Shown here: piece after piece, positions 44,090 through 56,299 of the stretch | Layout: the number at the start of each line of letters is the position of its first letter | Position numbering within the stretch: the first letter of the stretch is position 1 | Source: Xenorhabdus lircayensis | Lineage (GTDB): Bacteria; Pseudomonadota; Gammaproteobacteria; Enterobacterales; Enterobacteriaceae | Direction of reading: 5' to 3' | NCBI RefSeq assembly: GCF_016306625.1 | Contig: NZ_JACOII010000038.1 | Coordinates: forward strand, 62,001 to 126,000 | Length of the DNA stretch: 64,000 nucleotides | The notes under the pieces: model-generated | What the model saw: only the letters and a program-made list of their open reading frames with translations | The model's database searches: none | Told to the model about the DNA's origin: nothing | Translations under genes and position numbers: made by a program

Positions 44090-45019
44090 ATGGGCAAAGA
44101 ACGTGCGCTTACATTGGAATCCCTGCGGGTCATGGATGCGATAGACCGACGGGGAAGTTTTGCGGCGGCGGCAGATGAATTGGGGCGGGTTCCTTCCGCA
44201 TTGAGTTATACCATGCAGAAATTGGAAGAAGAGCTGGATGTAGTGTTGTTTGATCGTTCTGGCCATCGCACGAAATTTACCAATGTTGGCCGGATGTTAC
44301 TGGAGCGGGGCCGGTTATTGCTTGAGGCTGCGGATAAACTGACGGCAGATGCGGAAGCGCTGGCCCGTGGTTGGGAAACGCACCTGACTATTGTGTGTGA
44401 AGCCCTGTTTCCGATTGCATCCCTTTTCCCCCTTGTGGATAGATTGGCGAATAAATCGAATACACAGCTTTCGTTAATAACAGAAGTATTGGCAGGGGCT
44501 TGGGAACGTTTGGGAACGGGATATGCTGATATTGTGATTGCGCCAGATCTTCATTTCAGGGCCTCGGCAGAAGTGAACTCACGTAAACTTTATTCCATAA
44601 ACAATGTCTATGTTGCCAGCATGGATCACCCTATCCATCAGGAACCTGAACCTTTGTCTGATTCCACGCGAGTGAAGTACCGTGGGATAGCCGTAGCTGA
44701 TACGGCAAGGGAACGCCCTGTGCTGACGGTTCAATTATTGGATAAACAATCTCGCCTGACGGTAAGTTCGCTGGAAGACAAGCGCCGTGCGCTTTTGGCA
44801 GGATTGGGAGTGGCAACGATGCCATACCCGATGGTAGAACAGGATATTGCCGAAGGCCGCTTGCGGGTCGTTGGTTCGGAATATAGCCATGAAACCAACA
44901 TTATCATGGCATGGCGGCGCGATAGCATGGGAGAAGCCAAGTCTTGGTGCCTGCGTGAAATTCCTAAATTGTTTATGAACCGGGTTGTTTATGAACCAAT
45001 AACTCGAACGAAAAAATAA
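44090..45019 (+). CDS. yhaJ: YhaJ, LysR-family regulator
   Basis: LysR-type transcriptional regulator; in E. coli YhaJ responds to dinitrotoluene-type aromatics and virulence-related cues. The 309-residue protein has the N-terminal winged-helix LTLESLRVMDAIDRRGSFAAAADELGRVPSALSYTMQ and a C-terminal effector domain with IAPDLHFRASAEVNS and LAGLGVATMPYPMVE. Its divergent neighbour yhaK is the usual candidate target; the shared 110-base gap should hold its operator. Confidence 0.95.
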   Translation: MGKERALTLESLRVMDAIDRRGSFAAAADELGRVPSALSYTMQKLEEELDVVLFDRSGHRTKFTNVGRMLLERGRLLLEAADKLTADAEALARGWETHLTIVCEALFPIASLFPLVDRLANKSNTQLSLITEVLAGAWERLGTGYADIVIAPDLHFRASAEVNSRKLYSINNVYVASMDHPIHQEPEPLSDSTRVKYRGIAVADTARERPVLTVQLLDKQSRLTVSSLEDKRRALLAGLGVATMPYPMVEQDIAEGRLRVVGSEYSHETNIIMAWRRDSMGEAKSWCLREIPKLFMNRVVYEPITRTKK

Positions 45020-45036
45020 ACTACGTAAGATAAAGA

Positions 45037-45073
45037 AAAGCCCCTTGCTGCGAATAAACAGCAAGGGGCTTTT
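45037..45073. terminator. Bidirectional terminator between yhaJ and yqjF
   Basis: AAAAGCCCCTTGCTG (45037-45051) pairs with CAGCAAGGGGCTTTT (45059-45073) between the converging genes, giving T-runs in both directions. Confidence 0.92.
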
Positions 45074-45109
45074 CTAATCGATTTAAAGCTGCAGCTAATA
45101 AAAGGAGAA

Positions 45110-45505
45110 TTACCAGTTTTTCTTCAATGCACCGTCGATACTGAATCTGCCTGGCCCCATCATGGCCAGCATCAGGTAGCCCGCGCCGATGGAGAAATTT
45201 TTCAGGAACATCGTCATGTTCATGCCATCTGAAAAATCATTGTGGAACAGAATGGCTGTCAGGATACAAAAAATGAATATAAATACTGACGTAGTACGGG
45301 TCAGCAGGCCGAACATCACAGCAAGCCCACCGCCAAGTTCAAGTAAAATAGTCAGTGGCAGTAAAATGCCTGGCACCTGCATGGCTTCCATAAAGGCTTG
45401 TGTTCCCGCATAGGCATCACCCAATTTTCCATACCCCGCGATAATAAAAAGAACAGATATTAAAATGCGGGCGGCCAACAGGCCACTATCTTCAAATTTT
45501 TTCAT
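45110..45505 (-). CDS. yqjF: YqjF, DoxX-family membrane protein
   Basis: DoxX-family four-helix inner-membrane protein of unclear function. The 131-residue product starts MKKFEDSGLLAARILIS at 45505, with GGAGAC before. A 25-codon upstream extension is in frame but has no homology. Membrane helices are at about 8-26, 48-68, 74-94 and 104-120. It matches E. coli YqjF well (LLPLTILLELGGGLAVMFGLLTRTT). In E. coli it sits near yqjE-yqjK, as here. Confidence 0.9.
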   Translation of the reverse strand: MKKFEDSGLLAARILISVLFIIAGYGKLGDAYAGTQAFMEAMQVPGILLPLTILLELGGGLAVMFGLLTRTTSVFIFIFCILTAILFHNDFSDGMNMTMFLKNFSIGAGYLMLAMMGPGRFSIDGALKKNW

Positions 45506-45782
45506 GAATGTCTCCAAGGATACCGCGGGTAACGATAAATAAGTTGTTTGTTTAGATTTAAATGACCAATAAATGAACAAAAAGGCACAATTTATTAATC
45601 ATTATCTGATGGGAGGTATTCTAAGGAGAGGTGTTATTCGTTGATAGTAAGGAATATTAACAATTTTATGCAGTTTTTTTGAAGGGATTCTTCAGCATGC
45701 GGAAAGAGATTTGAATAAGAGCCAAAGTTGCACAATCAGTGTTAGCGTGATTAACGCTTATTATGGTTAACCTTTATCCTAG

Positions 45783-46076
45783 CTAACCTTTATATAGTGT
45801 ATTTCGTACTATTTTCATGATCCCTAAGATGCTGATCATATGGCGTGACCAGCGATAAAATTTTTTGGGGTAGCATAGGCCATAAAACAGGGCAATGCCA
45901 GAACCAATAGCAACATACGGTTTGAAGGCAAGCAGGGTTTGCCAACCTTTATCATAAGGTTGTGTGATTTCAAGCCAGTGTTGGCTGTATATAGAGAGTG
46001 ACTGCCGTTGTTGCTGGATCTCGTTTAATAGCCGCTGTTTTCGTAACTTTCGCTGATGACGCCACGATTTATTCAT
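45783..46076 (-). CDS. yqjK: YqjK-like membrane protein
   Basis: Small protein of the YqjK family, function unknown. The 97-residue sequence has a very basic N-terminus (HQRKLRKQRLLNEIQQQRQ), one hydrophobic segment (PYVAIGSGIALFYGLC, about 56-71) and a basic tail (PKKFYRWSRH). It overlaps yqjE by 4 bases (ATGA), so the genes are translationally coupled. It is the last gene of yqjD-yqjE-yqjK. Confidence 0.88.
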   Translation of the reverse strand: MNKSWRHQRKLRKQRLLNEIQQQRQSLSIYSQHWLEITQPYDKGWQTLLAFKPYVAIGSGIALFYGLCYPKKFYRWSRHMISILGIMKIVRNTLYKG

Positions 46077-46471
46077 GATGGATCATCCTCCAGCATTTTG
46101 CGATCAATATTCAGTTGTTCGCGGGTTGCGTTAAGAAACGTCAGCTTTCGGGCTTTTTTGATCGTCCATATTGCAGTAAACACGGCGAGAAACAGTAAAA
46201 TTCCGGCAGTAATAGCCATTGCCGTTATCCGGTAGGCAGGATCGATGGCCCAGAATATCAGTATTAACAGGCACATCAGACCAAAGCCCGCGAATAACAA
46301 TGTAAACCCTACCATCAACAGCAGTTGTACCAGCGTTGCTGTACCTTCCTCCAACTCAACAGCAACGAGCTGGATACGGGTTTCAACCATACGAACAACA
46401 ATTGCTGCTCCTCGCCGTAAAGTATCAAAGAGCCCTTTTCCAGGGCCTTGCGAGTGGGGGGATTGAGTCAT
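46073..46471 (-). CDS. yqjE: YqjE, phage-holin-superfamily membrane protein
   Basis: Small inner-membrane protein of the putative Actinobacterial Holin-X/YqjE family. The 132-residue sequence has an amphipathic start (KGLFDTLRRGAAIVVRMVETRIQLVAVELEE) and two adjacent membrane helices (about residues 48-72 and 78-100). It lies 2 bases after yqjD and overlaps yqjK. In E. coli the set is induced in stationary phase; no direct regulatory site is visible here. Confidence 0.92.
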   Translation of the reverse strand: MTQSPHSQGPGKGLFDTLRRGAAIVVRMVETRIQLVAVELEEGTATLVQLLLMVGFTLLFAGFGLMCLLILIFWAIDPAYRITAMAITAGILLFLAVFTAIWTIKKARKLTFLNATREQLNIDRKMLEDDPS

Positions 46472-46472
46472 C

Positions 46473-46787
46473 TCAGCGCCTTGACAGCAGGATACCTAAT
46501 ACAACGCCAACAGCCGCTCCGATACCGACACTGGTCCACGGATTTTCACGAACATAACTATCCGCATGAACGGCAATTTCTTTGGTTTGATCTACCAGCT
46601 TATCGCTAGCATCACTGAGTGTAACCCGCGCATCTTTCAGCATTTTTTCCGCTTTGCTGCGTAGTTTTTCCAGTTCAGCCTTGGATTTGTCACTGGAGTT
46701 ATTGAGAACTTCTTCCAGAGTGTCTGCAAGGGATTGCAACTCAGCTCGTAAATCTTCAGAGTCTTCAGGGCTTTTCTTCTGTGGCAT
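46473..46787 (-). CDS. yqjD: YqjD/ElaB-family ribosome-associated membrane protein
   Basis: DUF883 protein; E. coli YqjD anchors ribosomes to the inner membrane in stationary phase. The 104-residue sequence is a charged helical rod (LRAELQSLADTLEEVLNNSSD) ended by the motif YVRENPWTSVGIGAAVGVVLGILLSRR, a C-terminal membrane helix with GxxxG-like pattern. It heads the operon yqjD-yqjE-yqjK. Confidence 0.94.
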   Translation of the reverse strand: MPQKKSPEDSEDLRAELQSLADTLEEVLNNSSDKSKAELEKLRSKAEKMLKDARVTLSDASDKLVDQTKEIAVHADSYVRENPWTSVGIGAAVGVVLGILLSRR

Positions 46788-47011
46788 TACCTATCTCCTT
46801 AAATATACGATGGACGAGCTTCTAACATAGTCGCTTTTATAAGGAGTTTAAAGGGAGAATAGATGAAAGATTGTCACAATATTTTGCAAATTAATCTTAA
46901 ATACTGATTGAAGTGGATGGGCAGGGCAGCTTAATGGACAAGGTGAAATGGGTAGGGAGAGTAATGCCCTGTGGTATATTTTCTCCGAATACCACAGGGC
47001 AACATGAAGGA

Positions 47012-47680
47012 TTACGGTAGGGGATTATTGGTGCGTTTCTTGCGCCAAATGACTACCAGACTGCCAATTAAGCCAATAAGTAACAGACCCAGTGGTAATA
47101 GCACCAAAAAATTCATCAAATACTCTTCGTACTGGCGGAACAGGGGGCTTTTACCGAGTGCATAACCTAATGTTGTTAGAATAGTTACCCACAGGAACCC
47201 GCTGAGCCAATTGAATATTTGAAAACGTCCATTATTCAACCCCGCAAGGCCGGCCAGTGTTGGCAGCAAGGTTCTGACAAAAGCAAGGAAACGGCCTATC
47301 AGCAACGCGGATAAGCCATGACGATGGAATAAGTTATGTGCGCGCTGATGATAATGTGCGGGAAGGTGTGACAACCAGCCCTGAACTAATTTCGTATTGC
47401 CAAGCCATCGCCCCTGAAGATACCCAACCCAGCAGCCGAGACTTGCTCCGACGGTGAGAATGGCCAATGTTACAGGAAAACTCATGGTTTCTTTTGCGAT
47501 TAAGACGCCAACGAGTATCAATAGGCTATCGCCCGGTAAAAACGCCGCAGGTAATATCCCATTTTCCAGAAACAGGATGGTAAATAGCAGAATATAGATT
47601 GCCCATACTGACGATGGGTTAGCTAGTGTTTCGTAATCTTGGTGCCAAAGTGCATAAATAAGGTCTGTTACAATTTCCAT
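47012..47680 (-). CDS. yqjA: YqjA, DedA-family membrane protein
   Basis: DedA/Tvp38-family inner-membrane protein; in E. coli YqjA with YghB supports proton homeostasis and division, and DedA proteins are linked to undecaprenyl-phosphate recycling. The 222-residue sequence has the DedA core: [52 protein letters not shown] (conserved Arg) and [11 protein letters not shown] take ATG 47680 rather than the TTG one codon earlier. Confidence 0.95.
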   Translation of the reverse strand: MEIVTDLIYALWHQDYETLANPSSVWAIYILLFTILFLENGILPAAFLPGDSLLILVGVLIAKETMSFPVTLAILTVGASLGCWVGYLQGRWLGNTKLVQGWLSHLPAHYHQRAHNLFHRHGLSALLIGRFLAFVRTLLPTLAGLAGLNNGRFQIFNWLSGFLWVTILTTLGYALGKSPLFRQYEEYLMNFLVLLPLGLLLIGLIGSLVVIWRKKRTNNPLP

Positions 47681-48367
47681 CAAATGTTCCTAAAACGCGG
47701 GTTAAGGATTGCATCTTACTTTTATGGTGCATTTATGGTTTATTTCTGTTGGATATTTTGCAAACACAAAGTATTAAATACCGATTGTCATAAAATGCTC
47801 TCGAAATCCCTTCAAGATGGCATAAAGATTGACTGGCACACTTTAACAAAATCAGCAGTAGCGAGACAGAAAATTTTGTTGATCAATTGAACATTTACCT
47901 AAAGGTAAAAGTAATCTCATCTAGCTGTATCAATCGATTAATGACTTGATAAAGTTTTCAAAAATAGCAATAACGACCAATTTATTATGTGAGTGGATTG
48001 AATTTATGTTTCTTGTCAGTCAAATCTCCTCCAATTAGTTGGTTAATGGCGAAAAGTAATTAATCCGTGTTATTAGTGGCAGATAAACAATCTACGCTTA
48101 TTATTGAAAGTGGGACATTCATATAATTACATGAATAAAAAGGGTAATTGTCATTTTTTTCATTGTGCTGTCTATGGCGTCATGAAGTGATTATGATGGG
48201 AAAATTGCCGTTTTGATCACACAAATGTAATCGATTTGTTATCAAATATTGTGTTCTCTGTATATTGCAACTAATTATGCTTTGTCGTTCTCTTAATTTC
48301 CCTATACTGGGAAAGCAAACACAAAAATATCAGGCTCAACGAGTCAAAAATACCAAATGGATAGACT
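47681..48367. other. Gene-free A+T-rich interval between divergent yqjA and sstT
   Basis: Nearly 690 bases with no convincing gene; an 83-codon ORF across the left part has no recognisable features. Contains an inverted repeat TTTACC-TAAA-GGTAAA (47894-47909) and, near sstT, possible -10 boxes TATATT (48261-48266) and TATACT (48303-48308). The large size suggests complex regulation or lost genes. Confidence 0.55.
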
Positions 48368-49612
48368 ATGGAAAAACAACAAAAAGGTTTTGTGCAATAT
48401 ATTGCACAGGGAAGTCTAGTAAAACAAATCTTAATCGGACTAATACTGGGGATATTACTGGCGTGGTTGGCGCCTTCCACTGCTAAGTCGGTTGAACTGT
48501 TAGGGACACTCTTTGTAGGAGCACTGAAAGCGGTAGCTCCTGTTTTGGTGTGGGTATTGGTCATGTCCTCAATTGCGAATCATAAGGCGGGCCAGAAAAG
48601 CAACATCCGCCCGATTCTGTTCTTGTATTTGATAGGAACATTCCTCGCAGCGGTTGTCGCCGTGATTGGCAGTATGCTGTTTCCATCGACACTGACGCTA
48701 GTGACGAATGAGACTCAGATGTCCCCACCTGAAAATATCATTGAAGTGATAGAAGGGGTGTTGCTCAATGTAGTCGCTAACCCGATTGATGCGATATTGA
48801 AGGGGAATTATGTTGGGATTCTGGCATGGTCAATTGGCTTGGGCGTTGCCTTACGTCATGCCAATGAATCGACTAAGGCACTGATTCAAGATCTGTCAGG
48901 GGCGGTGACACAGGTTGTGCGTGTTGTTATCCGTCTGGCACCTATCGGCATTTTCGGGCTGGTTTCTTCAACGATTGCCACAACCGGATTTGAAGCCCTG
49001 CTCAGTTATGTCCACCTATTAACAGTGCTGATTGGCTGCATGATTATCGTTGCTTTGGTCATCAATCCACTGATTGTCTACTGGAAAATCCGTCGCAATC
49101 CTTATCCGCTGGTTTTTGGCTGCCTGCGTGAAAGTGGTGTTACTGCGTTCTTTACCCGCAGCTCCGCAGCTAATATTCCCGTGAATATGGCAATGTGTCG
49201 TCGCATGAACCTAGATGAGGATACTTATTCCGTGTCTATTCCTCTGGGGGCAACCATCAATATGGCGGGGGCGGCAGTGACCATTACCGTGTTGACTCTG
49301 GCGACGGTGAATACGCTGGGCATGGCCGTGGATATTCCTACGGCGATATTGCTGAGTGTAGTTTCTGTCATTGCGGCATGTGGCTCATCGGGCGTTGCGG
49401 GCGGCTCATTATTGTTGATCCCGCTGGCATGCAGCATGTTTGGTATTACCAATGAAATCGCCATGCAGGTCGTTGCTGTCGGTTTGATCATTGGTGTATT
49501 GCAGGATTCTGCTGAGACGGGTTTGAACTCTTCTACTGATGTGCTGTTTACCGCAGCCGCTTGTCAGGCAGAAGATGCCCGCATAATGTCTGATCAATTG
49601 GCACAGCGTTAA
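48368..49612 (+). CDS. sstT: SstT, sodium/serine-threonine symporter
   Basis: Inner-membrane symporter of the DAACS family that takes up serine and threonine with Na+. The 414-residue protein has about nine membrane segments, the serine-rich loop [17 protein letters not shown], the conserved [22 protein letters not shown] and the [20 protein letters not shown] block near the C-terminus. Length equals E. coli SstT (414). Confidence 0.97.
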   Translation: MEKQQKGFVQYIAQGSLVKQILIGLILGILLAWLAPSTAKSVELLGTLFVGALKAVAPVLVWVLVMSSIANHKAGQKSNIRPILFLYLIGTFLAAVVAVIGSMLFPSTLTLVTNETQMSPPENIIEVIEGVLLNVVANPIDAILKGNYVGILAWSIGLGVALRHANESTKALIQDLSGAVTQVVRVVIRLAPIGIFGLVSSTIATTGFEALLSYVHLLTVLIGCMIIVALVINPLIVYWKIRRNPYPLVFGCLRESGVTAFFTRSSAANIPVNMAMCRRMNLDEDTYSVSIPLGATINMAGAAVTITVLTLATVNTLGMAVDIPTAILLSVVSVIAACGSSGVAGGSLLLIPLACSMFGITNEIAMQVVAVGLIIGVLQDSAETGLNSSTDVLFTAAACQAEDARIMSDQLAQR

Positions 49613-49630
49613 TCGTTAACTGAAATAAAA

Positions 49631-49665
49631 ACGGTGATAATGCGTTGAGTACGCATTATCACCGT
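49631..49665. terminator. Strong hairpin between convergent sstT and fadH
   Basis: A 15-base arm ACGGTGATAATGCGT (49631-49645) pairs perfectly with ACGCATTATCACCGT (49651-49665) with a 5-base loop. It lies in the 65-base space between converging stops. Confidence 0.85.
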
Positions 49666-49677
49666 AGACTTTATTTA

Positions 49678-51726
<2,049 letters not shown>

Positions 51727-51987
51727 TTAAAAAGTATTATTTTTTTGTATAGATTAGATCCTTCACTTGGCTATGGCTAAGTGGTCGGATGAGATGATTA
51801 TCAAATTTAGACGGTTCCGGCTTGATTGGAATCACTTTGTTAAGTGATTGTGACAAGTATCATGAAATCGAACATCAATGGCATTTGAATAAGAGTCTAT
51901 TGGGTATGGAAATGCTTCTTATTTATGATTACTGTGTATTTCTTAACTATGCATACTGCCAATGTATTCTTCAACGATGGTAGAATA

Positions 51988-52590
51988 ATGAATATGAAAA
52001 AAATAACTGATTGGGTCACGTTGACAGAAAACAGTGTGACCCTAGTGCCTTTGGCACATGATAGGCATGATGAATTTGTTCGGGCCATTGAAGATGGGCA
52101 ATTACATAAATTGTGGTATACCAGTGTACCTGACCCTATAAATGTTCATGCGGAGGTTGAGCGACGTTTAGCCCTGCATGCCAAGGGCAGTATGCTGCCT
52201 TTTACTGTCATCGATAATGCAACGGGTCTGGCTGTTGGGATGACGACTTATATGAATATTGATGCCAGGATTCCCAGATTGGAAATTGGCTCGACATGGT
52301 ATGCGCGTTCTGTTCAACGCACTTCCATTAACACGGAAGCAAAATTGCTATTGTTGCAATATGCATTTGAAGAACTGGAGTGTATTGCGGTGGAATTCCG
52401 TACCCATTTCCTGAATCACCAGAGTCGCAGGGCAATTGAGCGGTTGGGGGCAAAACTGGATGGCATCTTGCGCAATCACTCGCGTGCCAAAGATGGTTCA
52501 ATACGGGATACTTGTGTTTATAGCATTCTTCTCAATGAGTGGCCCGCCATCAAAACTCACCTTACATGGTTAATGGCGAAGCCGCGTTAA
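51988..52590 (+). CDS. GNAT N-acetyltransferase, RimJ/RimL-like
   Basis: Acetyltransferase of the RimJ/RimL-type GNAT family, which acetylates protein N-termini or small molecules. The 200-residue product has the family pattern SVTLVPLAHDRHDEFVRAIE near the start, MTTYMNIDARIPRLEIGSTWYA in the core and a C-terminal NHQSRRAIERLGAKLDGILRNH, which holds the acetyl-CoA-binding helix. The start is uncertain: ATG 51988 or 51994 fit homologous lengths better than the ATG at 51925. It is alone, divergent from fadH; no substrate can be named. Confidence 0.8.
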   Translation: MNMKKITDWVTLTENSVTLVPLAHDRHDEFVRAIEDGQLHKLWYTSVPDPINVHAEVERRLALHAKGSMLPFTVIDNATGLAVGMTTYMNIDARIPRLEIGSTWYARSVQRTSINTEAKLLLLQYAFEELECIAVEFRTHFLNHQSRRAIERLGAKLDGILRNHSRAKDGSIRDTCVYSILLNEWPAIKTHLTWLMAKPR

Positions 52591-52624
52591 ATGCCAGACT
52601 GGGTATTCCTTCCTGACTGGGGGA

Positions 52625-53560
52625 TTAGGCAGTAAGGGATGCCCTGATGTTGTTTTCCAGTTCATCCAGTAATTGATAACGACGACGATACTCGGCGCGT
52701 TTTTTACTGGGGATATCATCCAGAGATTTTCTTTCTATGGTTGATGGCAAATGGAAGTCATTATTTTCCTTTCTGATTCCGCTCAGGGATTCCCAGAAGG
52801 AATTATAATCGGCCACCATCTGATTCTTCTTCTTATGCCAATAACGGATGCTGCGGTAGATATGAGTTTCGTTACTGACCGCCAAGATCTGTTCACAATT
52901 CACATGTTCGGCAAAACGACAAATGGCTTCAATCAATAGACGTTTGGGAAATAACCCATAACATTCTTTGGTCGCATGACGGATAATTTCCAGAGAATTA
53001 TCCCCTTTGGTTGGCCCTTGTAATACACCAATAAATAAAGTTTGTTTACCATCGCTCGTCAATAAAGTGAATGCACACTTTGCCAGAATGACATTTTCTT
53101 CGGTGGTAATATATAAAGAAAGCTCACCTTCTTTATTCAGATTATCCAATGAATCAATATATATCATAAATGATTCATTCTTTCCTTGAATCGTTGCCAG
53201 TAAATAAGCATGAACATCAAATATTCTACTAATAATGGCTGGTTCTAATTGTCTGAATAATAACTGGTAATGTTCATTCAGCGCACAGACAATCTGTTTG
53301 CGCTTAAAGTTAATGCTTAAATAGGGACGATGTAATTTGCAAGGCAAACTTGGTTGCTTTTTCAAAATATCCAAATACAGTGGTGTTTTGGCAAGACTAT
53401 CCAAGAGCTTCAATGTAGAAACTGGTGTCAGGATGCTGCGCAGCGCAAATTTAGTACGATTACTGGAGGAGTGCCAGTGTTCCCCAGGAGTAACACGTTT
53501 GCCGACAAGATCGGCAAATAGCTTCATTCCTGAAGAACTAGGTTGTTGTAAATAATTCAT
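52625..53560 (-). CDS. VirK/YbjX-family protein (DUF535)
   Basis: Member of the VirK/YbjX family (DUF535). In Salmonella and Shigella, relatives are linked to virulence and antimicrobial peptide resistance; the biochemical role is unknown. The 311-residue protein shows the family's conserved parts: KLHRPYLSINFKRKQIVCALNEHYQ, LFIGVLQGPTKGDNSLEIIRHATKECYGLFPKRLLIE, and YWHKKKNQMVADYNSFWESL. No signal peptide or membrane helix is visible. The flanks are A+T-rich, and it may be horizontally acquired. Confidence 0.85.
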   Translation of the reverse strand: MNYLQQPSSSGMKLFADLVGKRVTPGEHWHSSSNRTKFALRSILTPVSTLKLLDSLAKTPLYLDILKKQPSLPCKLHRPYLSINFKRKQIVCALNEHYQLLFRQLEPAIISRIFDVHAYLLATIQGKNESFMIYIDSLDNLNKEGELSLYITTEENVILAKCAFTLLTSDGKQTLFIGVLQGPTKGDNSLEIIRHATKECYGLFPKRLLIEAICRFAEHVNCEQILAVSNETHIYRSIRYWHKKKNQMVADYNSFWESLSGIRKENNDFHLPSTIERKSLDDIPSKKRAEYRRRYQLLDELENNIRASLTA

Positions 53561-53961
53561 TAATGACCAAACTTAAGAGAGATAAAAAATACTGATACTA
53601 TCGTGATTGTACCATTGATTTATCAAAATTTACTCAGATGTTTACAAAATATTCCATTACTTTAAGTTTATTTATTTTTATGTAAGAATTTATTCCCTTT
53701 TATTATTATTTTTAAATCTTATTACAATAAGATTTACCTCCATTTGGCTATTTGTTTTGTGAATGAATTGCGATTTATTTATTTTAATTAATGATTGTTC
53801 TTTTTGTAATCTATTTATAAGAAAAGGATAAGTTTTAATTTTTTGCAGAAAGGCTGCTCTTCATTCCCCAGAAACCTTCAAAACGATCTTTAACATTCTG
53901 AGGGTCTTAACACTCATGATTGAGTTTTTATTGAGAAGAGTTGAATGCAGGGAAAACGCTC
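53561..53961. other. A+T-rich gene-free interval upstream of the VirK-family gene
   Basis: About 400 bases, very rich in A+T, between the divergent VirK-family start and the end of the GNAT gene. I see no supported gene, repeat or strong terminator. The VirK promoter must lie here. Confidence 0.5.
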
Positions 53962-54396
53962 TCAAGCTAGTTTCATATGCAATAACGGAAACGGATTTCC
54001 TTGCCCATCAAGCTCTGAGCGGGAAAAAACCTGAAATCCCATATGCTGATAGAAGCCAACACCTTGTATGTTTTGTTCGTTTACATCCAATTCGTTGATC
54101 TGTAACGCATCAATGGCAAACTTTAGCAACATCTTACCGATCCCTGTCCCCCGAGCTTGTGGTAACACAAATAGCATTTCCACGCGATGTTGAGCGGTAC
54201 TGATAAATCCTACGATATTATGTTGCTCATCCACGGCCTTATAAACAGTGAGATTGGGCAGGTAATCGTTAAGGATCTGTGGGCGCAAAATTTCAATCAT
54301 GGCTTTAGGCAGAAAATCATGAGTGGCAAGTACAGAGGCTTCCCAAATCTGAATTAATGTCGAAAAATCAGTTTTGTTGGCTTGCTGTATTTGCAT
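53962..54396 (-). CDS. YjaB-like GNAT acetyltransferase
   Basis: GNAT-fold N-acetyltransferase close to E. coli YjaB. The 144-residue protein has the acetyl-CoA-binding motif VLPQARGTGIGKMLLKFAID (Q/RxxGxG/A type), the N-terminal IWEASVLATHDFLPKAMIE matching YjaB, and the C-terminal VGFYQHMGFQVFSRSELDGQGNP-type block (as NIQGVGFYQHMGF). The substrate is unknown. The gene is alone, with no operon partner. Confidence 0.85.
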   Translation of the reverse strand: MQIQQANKTDFSTLIQIWEASVLATHDFLPKAMIEILRPQILNDYLPNLTVYKAVDEQHNIVGFISTAQHRVEMLFVLPQARGTGIGKMLLKFAIDALQINELDVNEQNIQGVGFYQHMGFQVFSRSELDGQGNPFPLLHMKLA

Positions 54397-54609
54397 TTAA
54401 TACCTCCATATTTTTACTGTTTTCGGTTTCAGGTTGAAGATTTTTGCGGCTATCTTAAAGCAAAAATAATGCAATGCAATTTGGTTGGCAAAATTAATTG
54501 TTCCTATATTCTTGGCAAGTATATGCTCAGCATTGTCAATGATACTGGTATGGTTGCATTATCTCGTCAGGCTATCCTGTGCTCTAATATCAGTTCCAGA
54601 AAGCCACTA

Positions 54610-54626
54610 CACCGCAGGTTGCGGTG
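54610..54626 (-). other. Hairpin downstream of the MFS gene
   Basis: CACCGCA (54610-54616) pairs with TGCGGTG (54620-54626) with a 3-base loop, about 30 bases beyond the stop of the minus-strand MFS gene. No clear T-run. Confidence 0.4.
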
Positions 54627-54654
54627 CTTCCATACGGATCCAGATTATTCTGCC

Positions 54655-55839
54655 TTAGCTTGCCAATACTCTGTCTTTGCGGCGCAAACTCGCTAGTAGC
54701 ATATAAATCGCGGTAGCCAACAAGACAATAAAGAAGAAACTGAGTAATCCATTATGTTGAACACTAAAATAGTGTTGAAGCATAAAATGCCCTGCACACA
54801 GCGGGCCAGTTGCGGAACCGATACTGTAACTTAACAACATCACTTGGCTTGCCGCTACAATATAGGACGAATCCAGCTTGTCACAGGCGAGGGTGATAGC
54901 AATGGGGTACAGCGCAAAAGAAGACATCCCCAATAGTGCCAATGACACGATCATCACAACATAATGTTCAAAGAGATACGTCATTCCCACGGCGAACACG
55001 CCCAATAATGAAACCATCGTCAGTAGAACAGTTTTGTTCATGATGACAGACAGCTTACTGATAATCGGCTGTATGGCCATTCCACCCAAAATAATGGCTG
55101 CCATTAATATACCGACCTGATCGGTACTGAAATTACTTTGACTTAACGACAAAGGCATTAAGCCGTAGATAGTGCCCATGACAATTCCGGATGCCATACA
55201 GCCAACGATTGCTGGCTTACTGAATTGGGTGATTTTTTTCAGTGTTAAACTCTGATGATGAAGCGCGGGAGGTTGCCCGTGACGCACGAGTAATGGAGGC
55301 AAAACCGCTAACAGCAGCAGAACTGAAATCACGATAAAGGGAATCATACCCTGAGTGCCAATAGGCCCAATCAACAACTGACCCAGAGTTGTTCCACCAT
55401 AGAGTGACGTCATGTAAAAACTTAGGCGCTTGGCGCGCTCTTTGGGATTATCGCCAATCAACAGCCAAGATTCGACCACGACAAAGACCCCGGCAACGGC
55501 GATACCTGCCAGACAACGAACAAACAGCCAGATTTCTTTATTTGGGAAAAAAGGTAATACAATCACTGTCGCTGCCAAAAGCAACAAAAAAACAATAAAT
55601 GAAAGACGGTGACCTATTTTCGCAATAACAGGTTCAATCATCATTGAGCCTATTAATAGACCGATATAATACGCACTGGCTAACCAACTGGCATAAACCG
55701 TATCGATGCTGAAACTTGCCATCGATAAAGGAATTAAGCTCATGAGGTAACCGGAAGAAATTGCAAAAACAGTCAAGCCCGCGACAGGTACAAATGCACT
55801 GTCATTATTGCGCAGCAGTTTCACTACTGTCGTCTCCAC
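54655..55839 (-). CDS. MFS transporter, YcaD-like
   Basis: Major facilitator superfamily transporter with 12 predicted membrane segments in 394 residues. It resembles E. coli YcaD (conserved ASAYYIGLLIGSMMIEPVIAKIGHR, RCLAGIAVAGVFVVVESWLL, and IVMGTIYGLMPLSL). Substrate is unknown; an efflux role is possible. Its start lies about 520 bases from the TisB-like ORF. Confidence 0.85.
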   Translation of the reverse strand: METTVVKLLRNNDSAFVPVAGLTVFAISSGYLMSLIPLSMASFSIDTVYASWLASAYYIGLLIGSMMIEPVIAKIGHRLSFIVFLLLLAATVIVLPFFPNKEIWLFVRCLAGIAVAGVFVVVESWLLIGDNPKERAKRLSFYMTSLYGGTTLGQLLIGPIGTQGMIPFIVISVLLLLAVLPPLLVRHGQPPALHHQSLTLKKITQFSKPAIVGCMASGIVMGTIYGLMPLSLSQSNFSTDQVGILMAAIILGGMAIQPIISKLSVIMNKTVLLTMVSLLGVFAVGMTYLFEHYVVMIVSLALLGMSSFALYPIAITLACDKLDSSYIVAASQVMLLSYSIGSATGPLCAGHFMLQHYFSVQHNGLLSFFFIVLLATAIYMLLASLRRKDRVLAS

Positions 55840-55950
55840 ATAAAAAATTAACCAGAAATGCGCTGCTTCCCATCAAAATCTTGCCGAACGGCGACCACGA
55901 TATATGCCAAGGACTGGAATATATCTTGGTGATTTAAGCAGTAGGTAAGT

Positions 55951-55969
55951 CACTCAATGACCTTGAGTG
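55951..55969. repeat. Perfect 7-base-pair inverted repeat
   Basis: CACTCAA (55951-55957) and TTGAGTG (55963-55969) around TGACC. It lies about 110 bases upstream of the MFS start, so it could be an operator or a small RNA stem. Confidence 0.5.
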
Positions 55970-56299
55970 GTGCGGACTATAGCCGTTTCTGACAAAGAGA
56001 TACAATGAGAAAAACTGATACTCATGAATGAAAAGATTTATGAAGAATACCCTTTGAAATCACGACGCTTTTTCTGATGTTAATTGATTAAAAAGTAGTC
56101 GGTTGCAATCACAACACAGGCACACTGGAGAATGTCAGTGCGATACGAAACACAGACTATAAATCGGATGGATTGAAACAGAAATATTTGCCTGTGATTG
56201 GTTGATTTCCTGTCAGACAGTATCGCCTGTTTTATAGCCATGTTATAAGATGATATTTCCGGCTCTAAGTATTAAACTCTGCGCTATGTTAGTTGGAAA

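Noticed and set aside
47639..47890. 83-codon ORF overlapping the start of yqjA
   Set aside because: Overlaps the yqjA start and shows no domain or codon-use support.
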